Notes: a model not told the origin generated them from the letters alone. A stretch of 64,000 bases of DNA from Marinomonas sp. CT5 (GCF_018336975.1 NZ_CP025572.1:1583910-1647909), one strand, 5' to 3'. Positions 26,331-35,021 are shown, counted from the stretch's first letter. Numbers and translations are program-made.

Positions 26331-26840
26331 TTAGAAACGGTCTTTGCCTTTATGACTAGGTCTATCGTCGCGACAGTCATTCTTATGTTCTTTCTGTAGG
26401 CTGATGAATTTATTTTTTTGTTCAGGCGTTAAAATACTTAACATTTGATGTTGTTTGCTTAGCATTTCTACTTGGCGCTCGACTTGCTTCTCTGACATTT
26501 CTTTGGCTAGTTGAGTCGCTTTGGCTGGGTCAAATTTGTCGGCCATCAATAGGTTATTCATTTTGTCTAAGTGTGCCATTCGGTCTTGGTTACGCTGTTC
26601 TTGTCTGTCTTTGAATTGTTCTTTCTTGGCTTTTGAGTTTGCTTGACGAAGCGTTTTAAATTGTTCTTTTTGGTCGTCTGTCAGGTTGAGTTCTTTCATC
26701 ATGCCGCGATCTAGTCCTAGACGACATTCTTGATGATGTGGATGGTTTTTTGGGTCTTTTCCACCAGAAGCAAATGCTTGACTACTTAAAATAATAGGTA
26801 AAACGACAGTGGCTAAAACGACTTTTTTAGATAGTCTCAT
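26331..26840 (-). CDS. cpxP: Spy/CpxP family periplasmic protein
   Basis: 169 residues from the ATG at 26840, which has AAGGA 7 bases before it; an ATG six codons upstream lacks a site. Signal peptide (about 1-25) and a basic, charged helical mature part with two LTxxQ motifs (LNLTDDQKEQFKTLR and SILTPEQKNKFISLQ), the hallmark of Spy/CpxP. CpxP is a periplasmic chaperone-like inhibitor of CpxA. It is divergent from cpxRA with CpxR boxes in between, which strongly supports this role, although the C-terminal tail (HKNDCRDDRPSHKGKDRF) is unusual. Confidence 0.88.
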   Translation of the reverse strand: MRLSKKVVLATVVLPIILSSQAFASGGKDPKNHPHHQECRLGLDRGMMKELNLTDDQKEQFKTLRQANSKAKKEQFKDRQEQRNQDRMAHLDKMNNLLMADKFDPAKATQLAKEMSEKQVERQVEMLSKQHQMLSILTPEQKNKFISLQKEHKNDCRDDRPSHKGKDRF

Positions 26841-26919
26841 TTTCTTTTCCTTATTCATTCAAAAGGTTAAATTATCGAACAACACTGCGCTCTATACGCA
26901 TGGAAGTAGAATAGCGGCA

Positions 26920-26991
26920 GTAAGGTAAAGCGGCGTATTAGCAAGGTAAAGTATCGTAAAGGCTGCGGCGCCTAGAGCATTTAGACGTAAA
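26920..26991. promoter_or_regulatory. CpxR-binding boxes between cpxP and cpxR
   Basis: GTAAAGTATCGTAAA at 26946-26960 is a perfect GTAAA-N5-GTAAA CpxR box. A second pair, GTAAG next to GTAAA (26920-26929), lies two helical turns away, and a further GTAAA half-site is at 26987-26991. The gap separates the cpxP-like gene from cpxRA, so phosphorylated CpxR probably activates both. Confidence 0.75.
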
Positions 26992-27084
26992 ATAGCAACG
27001 TCGCCATAAGGCGATGCGTCTTTTAAATGCTTTTACAGCGAGACAGGTTGACCACTTATAGATCTTTAATTTTTAGGAATGCGC

Positions 27085-27771
27085 ATGGCACATGTTTTAA
27101 TCATTGATGATGACATCGAATTGAGTGATTTACTCAAAGAGGTGTTAGCTTTTGAAAATTTCACTGTTTCTACGGCTTATGACGGAGAGTCTGGTTTGTC
27201 GTCGATCAGCGAGAGTGTTGATTTGATTTTGCTGGATGTCATGATGCCAAAGCTGAATGGTTTTGAAACTCTTAAGCAGCTTCGTGAAAAATGGACAGTG
27301 CCTGTTTTGATGTTAACGGCAAAAGGAGAAGAGATTGATCGCGTGGTAGGGCTTGAATTGGGAGCCGATGATTATTTACCTAAGCCTTTTAGTGAGCGCG
27401 AACTATTAGCAAGAATTCGTGCCATCCTTCGTAGAACTCAGACCAATCAAGGGCAGCCGCAAAATGATGGTGTGACCTATCGAGACATCACGCTTTATCC
27501 TGGTCGCTTAGAGGCCTATTGCAATGGTGATTTGTTGGATTTAACCAGTACAGAGTTTGCGCTGATGCATCATTTTTTGATTCATCCCGGTCAAGTTTTA
27601 ACAAAGGAAGTATTAAGTCTAGATGTATTGGGTAAACGCTTAGCTGCGTTTGATCGTGCGGTAGATATGCATGTTTCCAACTTACGTAAGAAGCTACCGG
27701 ATTGGCCAAATGGTAAGCCACGAATTAAAACTTTGCGTGGTCGAGGGTATTTGTTGGTGGAGGGCGATTAA
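27085..27771 (+). CDS. cpxR: Response regulator CpxR
   Basis: 228 residues from the ATG at 27085, with AGGA six bases before it; the ATG at 27079 is too close to that site. The receiver domain has the acidic pair (LIIDDDIEL), the phospho-acceptor Asp in LILLDVMMPKLNG and the Lys in YLPKPFSERELLARIRAILRR. A winged-helix OmpR-type DNA-binding domain follows (about 130-225). Sequence blocks match E. coli CpxR closely. It overlaps the cpxA start by one base (TAATG), so the two are translationally coupled. Confidence 0.95.
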   Translation: MAHVLIIDDDIELSDLLKEVLAFENFTVSTAYDGESGLSSISESVDLILLDVMMPKLNGFETLKQLREKWTVPVLMLTAKGEEIDRVVGLELGADDYLPKPFSERELLARIRAILRRTQTNQGQPQNDGVTYRDITLYPGRLEAYCNGDLLDLTSTEFALMHHFLIHPGQVLTKEVLSLDVLGKRLAAFDRAVDMHVSNLRKKLPDWPNGKPRIKTLRGRGYLLVEGD

Positions 27772-29159
27772 TGCGCTTACCAAAGATTACCAGCTTATAT
27801 GGGCGTATTTTTGCGATTTTTTGGTTTACGATGTTTTTAGTGTTGCTTGCTGTACTGGCCTTGCCACACTTTGATCCACGAAAAACAAGAAATATAGAGC
27901 CTCGCTATTATCATCAAATGCAACAAATACGTGACCGTATTGAGCTGCAATTTTCTTCAATGAAATCTATCGAGCCGATTATTAATTATTTAGATGATTG
28001 GTCACACCGGCGCCCAAATGATAAAAAATTGCGCCTATTTCTTAGTGATCTTGATGGCAATATTATTACTATGAAGCGACGTACTGACTTTAGTTACAAG
28101 GCTTTACGTAATTTCGTGACATCTATTGATAGCCCAGAGAATCCTCAGCAAAAACTTTACGGCAAGATGATGATTTCTGGCCCTTTGCCTGTTAGGTTGG
28201 CGAATGGTGATTACTATCTTTTTTTTGGTTCAAGATGGGATCAGCCTCCGCATTTCTTTTTGCAGCTATTTGATCATCCGTTGCGTTTATTATTAGCAGT
28301 GATGCTAGTAAGTACGCCGTTATTGTTATGGTTGGCTTGGGCGTTGAGTCAGCCTGCACGTCGCCTTGAAGAGGCGGCACAACGAGTCGCTAAAGGCATT
28401 TTTGAGATTGACCCTGAACTTGAAAAAGGGGCCTCTGAGTTTCGCCAAGCTGGGGCCAGTTTTAATCAAATGGTGGAAGCTGTTAATTTGATGATTTCTC
28501 GACAGCAACGTTTACTATCGGATATTTCTCATGAGTTACGATCGCCTTTGACACGCTTAAGAATGGCCCAGGCGCTTGCGAAGAGAAAGCTAGGAGAGAG
28601 TGCCGATTTAACACGTATTGATACCGAAGCGCAGCGCCTTGAACAAATGATTGCTATGCTGTTGGAATTATCCAGAGTGCAGGTAGACAGTCATGTGGAT
28701 AGGCAAGTACAAGCGTTAAAACATTTGTTTGGAGACTTGTTAGAAGACAGTCAATTTGAGGCCCAACAAATGAATAAGAACCTACTGGTATCGTCCTTGC
28801 CGGATCGACAAATACATTGTCACCCACAATTACTGAAGAGTGCCTTAGAAAACATTGTTCGCAATGCTATTCACTATGCGAAGCAACATATACAGGTTTC
28901 TTTGCAAGTTAGAGATGGTACGTTATTTATTCGAGTAGAAGATGATGGTGATGGTGTTTCAGAGGAAGAATTAGAGTCTATTTTTAGGCCTTTTTACCGA
29001 GTGTCGACGGCCCGGGATCGGCACAGTGGCGGAACAGGTTTAGGTTTAGCCATTGCCGATAATGCAATTCGTCAGCATCAAGGCTTGATTCGAGCAGAGC
29101 GTAGCGTATTAGGTGGATTGCTGGTGGAAATTACTTTGCCGTTACTAATAGAAGATTAA
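27771..29159 (+). CDS. cpxA: Envelope-stress sensor histidine kinase CpxA
   Basis: 462 residues. Two membrane helices (about 11-31 and 168-190) flank a periplasmic sensor domain of about 135 residues; HAMP linker (about 190-245). The H-box LSDISHELRSPLTRLRMA carries the phospho-acceptor His, followed by the N-box (ALENIVRNAIHYAK) and G-boxes (VEDDGDGVSEEEL; GGTGLGLAIADNAI). The enzyme is complete. The N-terminus (LYGRIFAIFWFTMFLVLLAVLALPHFDPRK) is close to E. coli CpxA. Together with cpxP and cpxR it monitors misfolded envelope proteins. Confidence 0.94.
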   Translation: MRLPKITSLYGRIFAIFWFTMFLVLLAVLALPHFDPRKTRNIEPRYYHQMQQIRDRIELQFSSMKSIEPIINYLDDWSHRRPNDKKLRLFLSDLDGNIITMKRRTDFSYKALRNFVTSIDSPENPQQKLYGKMMISGPLPVRLANGDYYLFFGSRWDQPPHFFLQLFDHPLRLLLAVMLVSTPLLLWLAWALSQPARRLEEAAQRVAKGIFEIDPELEKGASEFRQAGASFNQMVEAVNLMISRQQRLLSDISHELRSPLTRLRMAQALAKRKLGESADLTRIDTEAQRLEQMIAMLLELSRVQVDSHVDRQVQALKHLFGDLLEDSQFEAQQMNKNLLVSSLPDRQIHCHPQLLKSALENIVRNAIHYAKQHIQVSLQVRDGTLFIRVEDDGDGVSEEELESIFRPFYRVSTARDRHSGGTGLGLAIADNAIRQHQGLIRAERSVLGGLLVEITLPLLIED

Positions 29160-29425
29160 CTTTCATTTAGTTTGTTTTTATAACAAGGAGTAGTGGACAA
29201 AACGATTTATTCAGCTCATATTAGAAGGCGACTGATCTTATTATGCGTTCGAATAGCCGTTTTCCTCAAAGTACTAAGCTATGACGAGAGTTTGCCTCTC
29301 AGTGACCTTGCCTTTTTATACTTTAATTAAACACACAATTTGCTAATAAGCGTTCGGCCTATTTGTTTAGGCCTATTTAAAAAAGGGGAAGCCTTGCTGT
29401 TTTTCCCTACAATCTTAGGAAATAC
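29160..29425. other. Intergenic region after cpxA, no gene seen
   Basis: 266 bases without a supported gene. A short stem GGCCTA-N6-TAGGCC lies at 29356-29373 followed by an A-run, and GAGAG-N5-CTCTC lies near 29284-29299. Neither has a proper T-tract. The promoter of the 73-residue gene at 29426 is presumably here. Confidence 0.5.
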
Positions 29426-29647
29426 ATGATAAATACCGCCAAAGAATATGTACTACAGCGAATTTGCATTTTTGCAAGTCAGACGTTTGACCCGAATTCC
29501 GACTCGCAAGTCGTTGGATTATTAAAAAGTAAATTCAACATTCGTTTACCGCAGCGACGTTCTATCAATGAGTCTTTATCTTCTTCAGTCAGTGATCACG
29601 AAATTATCGCACTGATTCTAAAATATCGCTCTATGGCTGAATCTTAA
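29426..29647 (+). CDS. Small cytoplasmic protein, function unknown
   Basis: A 73-residue protein without signal or membrane segment (MINTAKEYVLQRICIFASQT ... LPQRRSINESLSSSVSDHEIIALILKYRSM). The mix of well-spaced hydrophobic and charged residues suggests a folded helical protein. TTAGGAAATAC precedes the ATG. I do not recognise the family. Its stop overlaps the 3' end of the convergent methyltransferase gene by 4 bases. Confidence 0.6.
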   Translation: MINTAKEYVLQRICIFASQTFDPNSDSQVVGLLKSKFNIRLPQRRSINESLSSSVSDHEIIALILKYRSMAES

Positions 29648-30408
29648 GCCAACGTATTACTCTGTTCTTTTTTGATACACACAAAAATGGCATTACCTGA
29701 TTGCTTATCCCAAGGCTGAATTTTGTCGTGTTCGTGTTCAAAAATATGCACATCAAAGTACGGAGTTAAATGCTGTTGTAATTCGTCAAAGCTCATCGCT
29801 ACCATGGGATGTTCATCTTTCCAGAACTGCGTTTCTATTGCATTGTTTTTTGCAATACTCAGTTTAAGTATTTGCTTTTCTCCTTCACCGCAGTAAAACC
29901 AAGATGAAGCGAATGAAAATTCACTGTTATCATGCATAACACTGTGTTTTGCAGATAAGCTGTTGTCGATATGGTTTTTGTCGACCGAATTAAAACAGAA
30001 TACACCACCTTCATTGAGCGCATTGTGCACGCTTTGAATACAGCGGATGAAATTTTTGATATCCCCACTATAGTGAACTGAATATAAAAAGCAGGTGATA
30101 AAGTCGTAAGGCTCAATGGCATCGAAAGTACACATATTGCCTAATTGAAATTGCGCATCAGGACAACGCTTCTGTGCGATATCAAGCATTGGCTGATTAA
30201 TGTCTAAACCATTGCATTGATAACCTTGTTGCTGAAGAAAGCCAATATGCGGACCTGTACCACAAGCTAAATCTAAATGTTTTTTACCACCGTTGCCAAA
30301 AATCTGATGTAGTCGATGTGCATTGTTGCTTTGAGCTTGGTAATTAATATCGGCGCACATTAAATCATAGTAGCCAGATAAGTCTGTGTAGAGTGCATTG
30401 TCAGACAT
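29644..30408 (-). CDS. Class I SAM-dependent methyltransferase
   Basis: A 254-residue protein. The Rossmann motif I is HLDLACGTGPHIGFLQQQGY, followed by CNGLDINQPMLDIAQKR (motif II acidic end) and FDFITCFLYSVHYSG-type motif IV (YDFITCFLYSVHY). The N-terminus (LYTDLSGYYDLMCADINYQAQ) resembles small-molecule methyltransferases of the Methyltransf_25 type. The substrate is unknown. No obvious operon partner; convergent with the small 73-residue gene. Confidence 0.85.
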   Translation of the reverse strand: MSDNALYTDLSGYYDLMCADINYQAQSNNAHRLHQIFGNGGKKHLDLACGTGPHIGFLQQQGYQCNGLDINQPMLDIAQKRCPDAQFQLGNMCTFDAIEPYDFITCFLYSVHYSGDIKNFIRCIQSVHNALNEGGVFCFNSVDKNHIDNSLSAKHSVMHDNSEFSFASSWFYCGEGEKQILKLSIAKNNAIETQFWKDEHPMVAMSFDELQQHLTPYFDVHIFEHEHDKIQPWDKQSGNAIFVCIKKEQSNTLA

Positions 30409-30556
30409 GTGTGTTTCGCTTACAGGGTAAAAAATGATGGCGAATCATATAGTAGATAGAGCTTCGCGACTACTGTACTTGCTAAGTCAGGGTTAGAAAT
30501 AAGTGAAAATTTTGGTGTTTTTCGTTGTGACGGTAGTGGTTTATTAGCTAGATAGG

Positions 30557-30595
30557 AAAAAGAGAGGGTAAAGAATGTCTTTACCCTCTCTTTTT
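30557..30595. terminator. Strong terminator after the purine permease gene
   Basis: AAAAAGAGAGGGTAAAGA (30557-30574), loop ATG, then its exact complement through 30595: an 18-bp perfect stem ending in a T-run on the minus strand, 11 bases past the permease stop. Confidence 0.9.
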
Positions 30596-30606
30596 AGTCG
30601 TTACTC

Positions 30607-31899
30607 TTAAACAAAAATAAAGAACTTAGCGATAAATAAGGCAGCCAATAAATACACTGCGAGGCTAACTTGTTTGCCTTGACCCGATAGAAGCTTAATA
30701 ACGGCATAGCTGATGAAGGATAAAGCGATACCATCGGCAATAGAGTAGGTTAATGGCATCGTGAAAGCGGCGATTAATACGGGAGCGGCTTCAGTGATGT
30801 CGTCCCAATCTACATGAGAAAGGCTACTTGCCATCAAAACGGCGACGTACATTAATGCGCCGGCTGTTGCATAGGCTGGAATGGACCCTGCTAATGGTGC
30901 AAAGAACAAACTTAATAGAAATAACAAAGCCACAACCACTGCGGTTAAGCCTGTGCGTCCGCCTGCAGCGACACCTGAAGCACTTTCGATGTAGCTTGTT
31001 GTGGAAGACGTACCTAAAGCGGCACCGACAACGGTCGCTCCTGAGTCCGCTAATAAAGCCTTTTTCAAACGGGGTAATTTGCCTTTATCATTTAATAAGC
31101 CGCCACGCTGTCCAACGCCAATCAAAGTGCCAGATGTATCGAATAAGTCGACAAAGAAAAACGCGAAAATGACGCTTAGCATGCTAATTTGAAAGGCGCC
31201 TTCTATGTCCATTGCAAGAAACGTTGGTGCGATGGAGGGAGGCATAGATACAACACCGCCGAATTCATTTTGGCCAAATAAAATAGACAATATAGTCACA
31301 AAAAGAATGCCAATCATCACAGAACCTGTGACGTTTAAATACGCCAAAGCACAGATGACAAAGAAGCCCATAAGGCCATATATGGCTGAAGGAGAAGACA
31401 AGTCGCCAAGGGAAACAATGGTAGCCGAATTCTGTACAATAATGCCGGAGTTTTGCAAAGCAATCATCGCCAAGAATAAGCCAATGCCCGCCGCAATACC
31501 TAATTTCAATGAAGACGGAATGGCATTGATGACCCATTCTCGAATGCGAAAAATACTGATGAAGATAAACAATACGCCAGATAAGAAAACCGCCCCAAGC
31601 GCTTGTTCCCATGTGTAGCCCATGCCTAATACTACGCCATAAGTGAAAAAAGCGTTTAATCCCATGCCGGGTGCTAGGGCTATTGGGTAATTCGCGTATA
31701 ACCCCATGATTAAGCAGCCAATTGCTGCCGCAAGACAGGTTGCGACAAAAACCGCACCTTGATCCATTCCTGCTTGAGCCAAAATAGAAGGGTTAACAAA
31801 AATGATGTAAGCCATCGTTAGGAAAGTCGTAATACCGCCAAGGATTTCATTACGAACTGAAGTATTGTGTGCTTTAAGTTGAAAATAACGTTCGAGCAT
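30607..31899 (-). CDS. NCS2 family purine (adenine/guanine/hypoxanthine) permease, AzgA/PbuG-like
   Basis: A 430-residue inner-membrane transporter with about 13-14 hydrophobic segments. Recognisable AzgA/PbuG-group blocks: GGITTFLTMAYIIFVNPSIL at the start, ALAPGMGLNAFFTYGVV, FFFVDLFDTSGTLIGVGQ and GTSSTTSYIESASGVAAGGRTGLTAVV. These are proton symporters for hypoxanthine, guanine or adenine. Length is normal. The 247 bases upstream contain a 20-bp palindrome but no purine-riboswitch-like fold that I can see. Confidence 0.92.
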   Translation of the reverse strand: MLERYFQLKAHNTSVRNEILGGITTFLTMAYIIFVNPSILAQAGMDQGAVFVATCLAAAIGCLIMGLYANYPIALAPGMGLNAFFTYGVVLGMGYTWEQALGAVFLSGVLFIFISIFRIREWVINAIPSSLKLGIAAGIGLFLAMIALQNSGIIVQNSATIVSLGDLSSPSAIYGLMGFFVICALAYLNVTGSVMIGILFVTILSILFGQNEFGGVVSMPPSIAPTFLAMDIEGAFQISMLSVIFAFFFVDLFDTSGTLIGVGQRGGLLNDKGKLPRLKKALLADSGATVVGAALGTSSTTSYIESASGVAAGGRTGLTAVVVALLFLLSLFFAPLAGSIPAYATAGALMYVAVLMASSLSHVDWDDITEAAPVLIAAFTMPLTYSIADGIALSFISYAVIKLLSGQGKQVSLAVYLLAALFIAKFFIFV

Positions 31900-31991
31900 T
31901 GCGCAACCTTTTGCTAGTGGGCGACGATGTAGAGTTAATACGAGTTTGGTTTGAGGGGCTCGTTTAACACTATACCGAGGTGGAGTTTTTT

Positions 31992-32011
31992 AACTGATCA
32001 TTTGGTCAGTT
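31992..32011. promoter_or_regulatory. Candidate operator upstream of the purine permease
   Basis: AACTGATCA-TT-TGGTCAGTT: 9-bp arms matching at 8 of 9 positions. It lies about 95-110 bases upstream of the permease start. The shape is that of a dimeric repressor site (TetR- or GntR-like), and there is no T-run to make it a terminator. The regulator is not in the window as far as can be told. Confidence 0.45.
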
Positions 32012-32092
32012 ATTAATTTCGGCGGCAAGTATAAAAAATTCGAAGCGCTTTGGGGAGGAAAAAAGCAATAAATAATAGATTTGTCTGATGAA

Positions 32093-32128
32093 AGAGTAAA
32101 AACACGTCTCTGGCCGCCTTTTTACTCT
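32093..32128. terminator. Terminator-like hairpin after the TraB/GumN gene
   Basis: AGAGTAAAAA (32093-32102) pairs with TTTTTACTCT (32119-32128) around a 16-base loop. It lies 19 bases beyond the minus-strand stop. The stem is AT-rich, so strength is uncertain. Confidence 0.5.
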
Positions 32129-32146
32129 ATTAGCTATGATTGCGGT

Positions 32147-33007
32147 TTAAAGTCGTGAGACTTGATAGCCACTGTCTTTGAGCTTGTTGAGTATACTATC
32201 TGGACCGGCTAGGTGCATCGTACCCACCATGATGAATTCTACCGTGTTATCTTGAAGCATGGTTTCTATTTGTGGCATCCAAGAATTGTTACGATTAACC
32301 AAAAGAGATTGATAAACATCAGGGTAATCCTGTTTAAAATCTTTTAATTCAATATTCGCCATGGCTTCCATGTCGCCTTTGCGCCAGCTTTTTTTGAGGT
32401 CATGCATTGTTTTAGGCATATCTTTTATATCTGATAAGGTGTAGTTAATTACTTCGTTGCTGTCTTGGTTGTTCAAGCCGCTTAGCATTTCAAGCTGGGC
32501 TTCAGGTTCTTCTAACCAACCTTGTGGCTTTTTGTCCTGTTGTGCTTTCTCAGCATAAAATTGATCTACGCCTGCACTGGTAAAGCCCATGTGCTTTAGT
32601 TCAATCATGCTTAAAGAAATAGCCAACGCGCTAGGTTTCAGGTGTTCTATAGCCATCATAGGAATTTGACGAGCGTCTAAATAGACTTTAAGTGCTTGGT
32701 AGGTGTCTGGGCTAATGACTTGGTCAATAGTGGTGCCGTCTGAATATGACAGCTCACTTTGCATTTGTCGCCTAAATGCAGGGTGACTTAAGGTATCCAT
32801 ATTAGTTTCGAAAACCACTTTATCAGAGGCTTGATAAGCTTTTTCGTAGGCGCTTGGTAAAGGGTAATCTCGAGCCGTTAGTAAATGAATAGTTCCGCCA
32901 ATATACAGAGTGTGGCTGCCAGAGGTAACTTTCCATACTGAAGCGGCTTGAGTTTGAAATGAGGCAGCAGCAAGTAAGGTCAGACCAAACTTTTTAATAA
33001 GATTCAT
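32147..33007 (-). CDS. TraB/GumN family periplasmic protein
   Basis: A 286-residue protein with a signal peptide (about 1-21, ending TQA) and the TraB/GumN (Tiki-like) fold motifs: LYIGGTIHLLTARDYPLPSA near the start and the second GxxH block FIMVGTMHLAGPDSILNKL near the C-terminus. Conserved glutamates include VVFETNMDTL. Members of this superfamily are putative metal-dependent proteases; activity is not established for bacterial GumN-like forms. It stands alone with its own terminator. Confidence 0.9.
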   Translation of the reverse strand: MNLIKKFGLTLLAAASFQTQAASVWKVTSGSHTLYIGGTIHLLTARDYPLPSAYEKAYQASDKVVFETNMDTLSHPAFRRQMQSELSYSDGTTIDQVISPDTYQALKVYLDARQIPMMAIEHLKPSALAISLSMIELKHMGFTSAGVDQFYAEKAQQDKKPQGWLEEPEAQLEMLSGLNNQDSNEVINYTLSDIKDMPKTMHDLKKSWRKGDMEAMANIELKDFKQDYPDVYQSLLVNRNNSWMPQIETMLQDNTVEFIMVGTMHLAGPDSILNKLKDSGYQVSRL

Positions 33008-33481
33008 GGTATTCCTGAATAATGTTGATCAATTAACTCTAGGGAAGGTGAGAATAAGTTTACTAAGTCTCAGTCTTTCAGAGAAAACGTCAAATAAGGC
33101 GCGACTCTGAAGAAATCTAGGTACCTTTTAAAGACATATGGCGTTTCCTCCTAAAGACCCGCAGGACATGATCTAAAAGCTTATGTTCTTTGTTGAGCAC
33201 TTCGAAAATAGAATCACTATTCACATTCGGCACTCGCCTCGAACAACGGGCTTTTCTACACATGCTGAGCAAAGAGAACCCTTTCGTACCTTCCCTATTT
33301 TTAATTTTAGTTTACCAATCTGGATGGTTAGCGAAAGAGGACGTTATAACTTGTACTTCTTTTTACTTATTTTTTCCTGCTAAGTTTCATGTTAGCGCAA
33401 TAATCGCTGATTTATTGAATGAAACTGGATACGTGAAAAATGCTAATATCGCATTTTCCATTCAGGCTTAGTAGATTATCG
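33008..33481. other. 474-base gap, possible remnant of a gene
   Basis: No supported gene. Two overlapping plus-strand frames of 66 and 93 codons run through 33183-33471, but neither has a ribosome binding site, a recognisable domain or convincing composition. The 93-codon frame could be a decayed coding region. The promoters of the divergent TraB and SpoU genes must also be here. Confidence 0.35.
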
Positions 33482-34012
33482 ATGCAAAAAGAATGTGTTT
33501 TTGTTGGGTTAACGAATCCAAAAAGTATCTCTAATGTGGGGTCAGTGATGAGAGCAGCGGGCTGTTATCAAGTTGATCAAGTTTTGTACTCTGGAAATCG
33601 TTATGATCGTGCCACAAAGATGTCTACGGACACCAAAAAAGCGAGCTCTTCAATTCCCTTGATTAACATTGAAAGTCTTGGTGTAGCTGAGTTAATGGAT
33701 GCGGTTGATGAGCAAACTAAGATCGTGTGTGTGGATTTGATTCAAGGGGCGACACCATTGCCAGCTTTCGATCATCCTGAGAAAGCCTTATATATTTTTG
33801 GCCCAGAAGACGGCACGATTGCACAGCATGTCGTTGACCGTGCTGATTTTGTGGTTTTTGTACCTACTATAGGTTGTATGAACCTCGCTGCTTCAGTCAA
33901 TGTTTTGCTCTATGATCGTCTGGCTAAGTCTTCTCGAGCATTAGCTGGAGACGAATTAATTCGCCATAGCAAAGATGTTAATAATAACGTCAAGGTTCGA
34001 TTTAGCCCATAA
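33482..34012 (+). CDS. SpoU/TrmH family RNA 2'-O-methyltransferase
   Basis: 176 residues from the ATG at 33482 (MQKECVFVGLTNPKSISNVG); a longer frame upstream adds a tail unlike the family. The SPOUT motifs are present: motif 1 NVGSVMRAAGCYQVDQVLY, motif 2 ALYIFGPEDGTI and motif 3 GCMNLAASVNVLLYDRLAKS, which together build the trefoil-knot SAM site. No N-terminal substrate-binding domain is present, so it resembles the minimal TrmH/TrmL-type proteins. The RNA target (tRNA or rRNA) is not predictable. Confidence 0.88.
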   Translation: MQKECVFVGLTNPKSISNVGSVMRAAGCYQVDQVLYSGNRYDRATKMSTDTKKASSSIPLINIESLGVAELMDAVDEQTKIVCVDLIQGATPLPAFDHPEKALYIFGPEDGTIAQHVVDRADFVVFVPTIGCMNLAASVNVLLYDRLAKSSRALAGDELIRHSKDVNNNVKVRFSP

Positions 34013-34088
34013 AAATACGATTTATGAATGTAAGGGGGCGGTATTTTCTTGTCTATTACTTTCCATATAGTTAGCAGTATTTTGACTG

Positions 34089-34104
34089 TGATAAGTCGTT
34101 ATCA
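34089..34104. promoter_or_regulatory. Perfect palindrome upstream of the DUF481/COG0523 genes
   Basis: TGATAA-GTCG-TTATCA: perfect 6-bp arms in the 227-base gene-free stretch before 34240. It could be an operator for the pair. It does not match the Zur consensus as I know it, nor a full Fur box. Confidence 0.35.
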
Positions 34105-34239
34105 ATGTGAAAATGTCTCTTAGACCTAACGGCTATTTAGGAAGGAGGCATTTTTTATTTGCTGTTGATTTTCTATCTCCAGAACTTCCTTTTTAGCTGT
34201 TATGAAATCTTGATGATGAGATAGAAGGGACGTATCCAA

Positions 34240-34992
34240 ATGGAGCCTATAAAACGAGTTGTGCTTGCTATATTGGCTTGTTCTTCACCTTTTGTTTATG
34301 CCGAAACTCCTTTTACCCCATTAGAACCATTAAGTGCTGAATTGGAATTGGGGATTATTTCTACTTCTGGTAATACAGAAAGTGCAGCATTAAAAGGAAA
34401 AGCAACAATAAAGCAGGATTTTCCAAACTGGAAGAATAAGTATCTTCTGGATACGCTTTATAAAAAAAGTAAAAGCGAAGGGGAAGATGACACCAAGACA
34501 ACAGCCCAAAAAATATTTTTATCAGCGCAAAGCGATTATAAATTAAACAGTGAAAACAGTTCGGTATTTGTTTATGGCTCCTATACAGGAGACCGTTTCA
34601 GTGGCTACGAGTATCAAAATACGCTTTCGGTTGGTTATTCTGGCCGTTTATTATCCGATGATGATTATTTTCTTGATTACAGTCTCGGTCCTGGCTATTC
34701 CTTCAGTAAAACAGACAAGGGAGAAGACGATAATAACGCTATTGTTCATATAGAGTTGCAGTATGATTACACTATTAACTCTATGGCGACGTTTCAACAG
34801 TTTTTTAGTAGTGAAGTGGCGTTACAAGAAGACAAAAATAGTCGTTCCAAATCAGAGACATCTATTAGTGTAAAACTCAGAAAAGACTTAAGTATGAAGG
34901 CTGCTTACAGTATTACTCATAATAGTGACGTGCCAAATAGTAAGAAGAATACGGATGCCACTACGAGTGTCATTTTTGCTTACAATTTTTAA
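34240..34992 (+). CDS. DUF481 family outer-membrane protein (YdiY-like)
   Basis: A 250-residue protein with a signal peptide (about 1-21, ending VYA) and a DUF481 beta-barrel: LSAELELGIISTSGNTESAALKGKATIKQ, then repeated amphipathic strands (NSSVFVYGSYTGDRFSGYEYQNTLSVGYSGR; DYSLGPGYSF) and a closing aromatic strand (TTSVIFAYNF). The family includes salt-induced outer-membrane proteins; mechanism unknown. It lies 29 bases ahead of a COG0523 GTPase gene, so co-expression is likely. Confidence 0.88.
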   Translation: MEPIKRVVLAILACSSPFVYAETPFTPLEPLSAELELGIISTSGNTESAALKGKATIKQDFPNWKNKYLLDTLYKKSKSEGEDDTKTTAQKIFLSAQSDYKLNSENSSVFVYGSYTGDRFSGYEYQNTLSVGYSGRLLSDDDYFLDYSLGPGYSFSKTDKGEDDNNAIVHIELQYDYTINSMATFQQFFSSEVALQEDKNSRSKSETSISVKLRKDLSMKAAYSITHNSDVPNSKKNTDATTSVIFAYNF

Positions 34993-35021
34993 TATAAAAG
35001 TTCTATTGAGATCCTCGAATT

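Noticed and set aside
31900..32146. Purine riboswitch before the purine permease
   Set aside because: I could not find the conserved junction or loop-loop elements; only a simple palindrome is present.
33183..33471. Overlapping 66- and 93-codon plus-strand frames
   Set aside because: No ribosome binding site, no recognisable domain and competing frames; kept only as a possible remnant.
34089..34104. Fur or Zur box before the DUF481 gene
   Set aside because: The palindrome is too short and differs from both consensus forms; listed only as an unassigned operator candidate.
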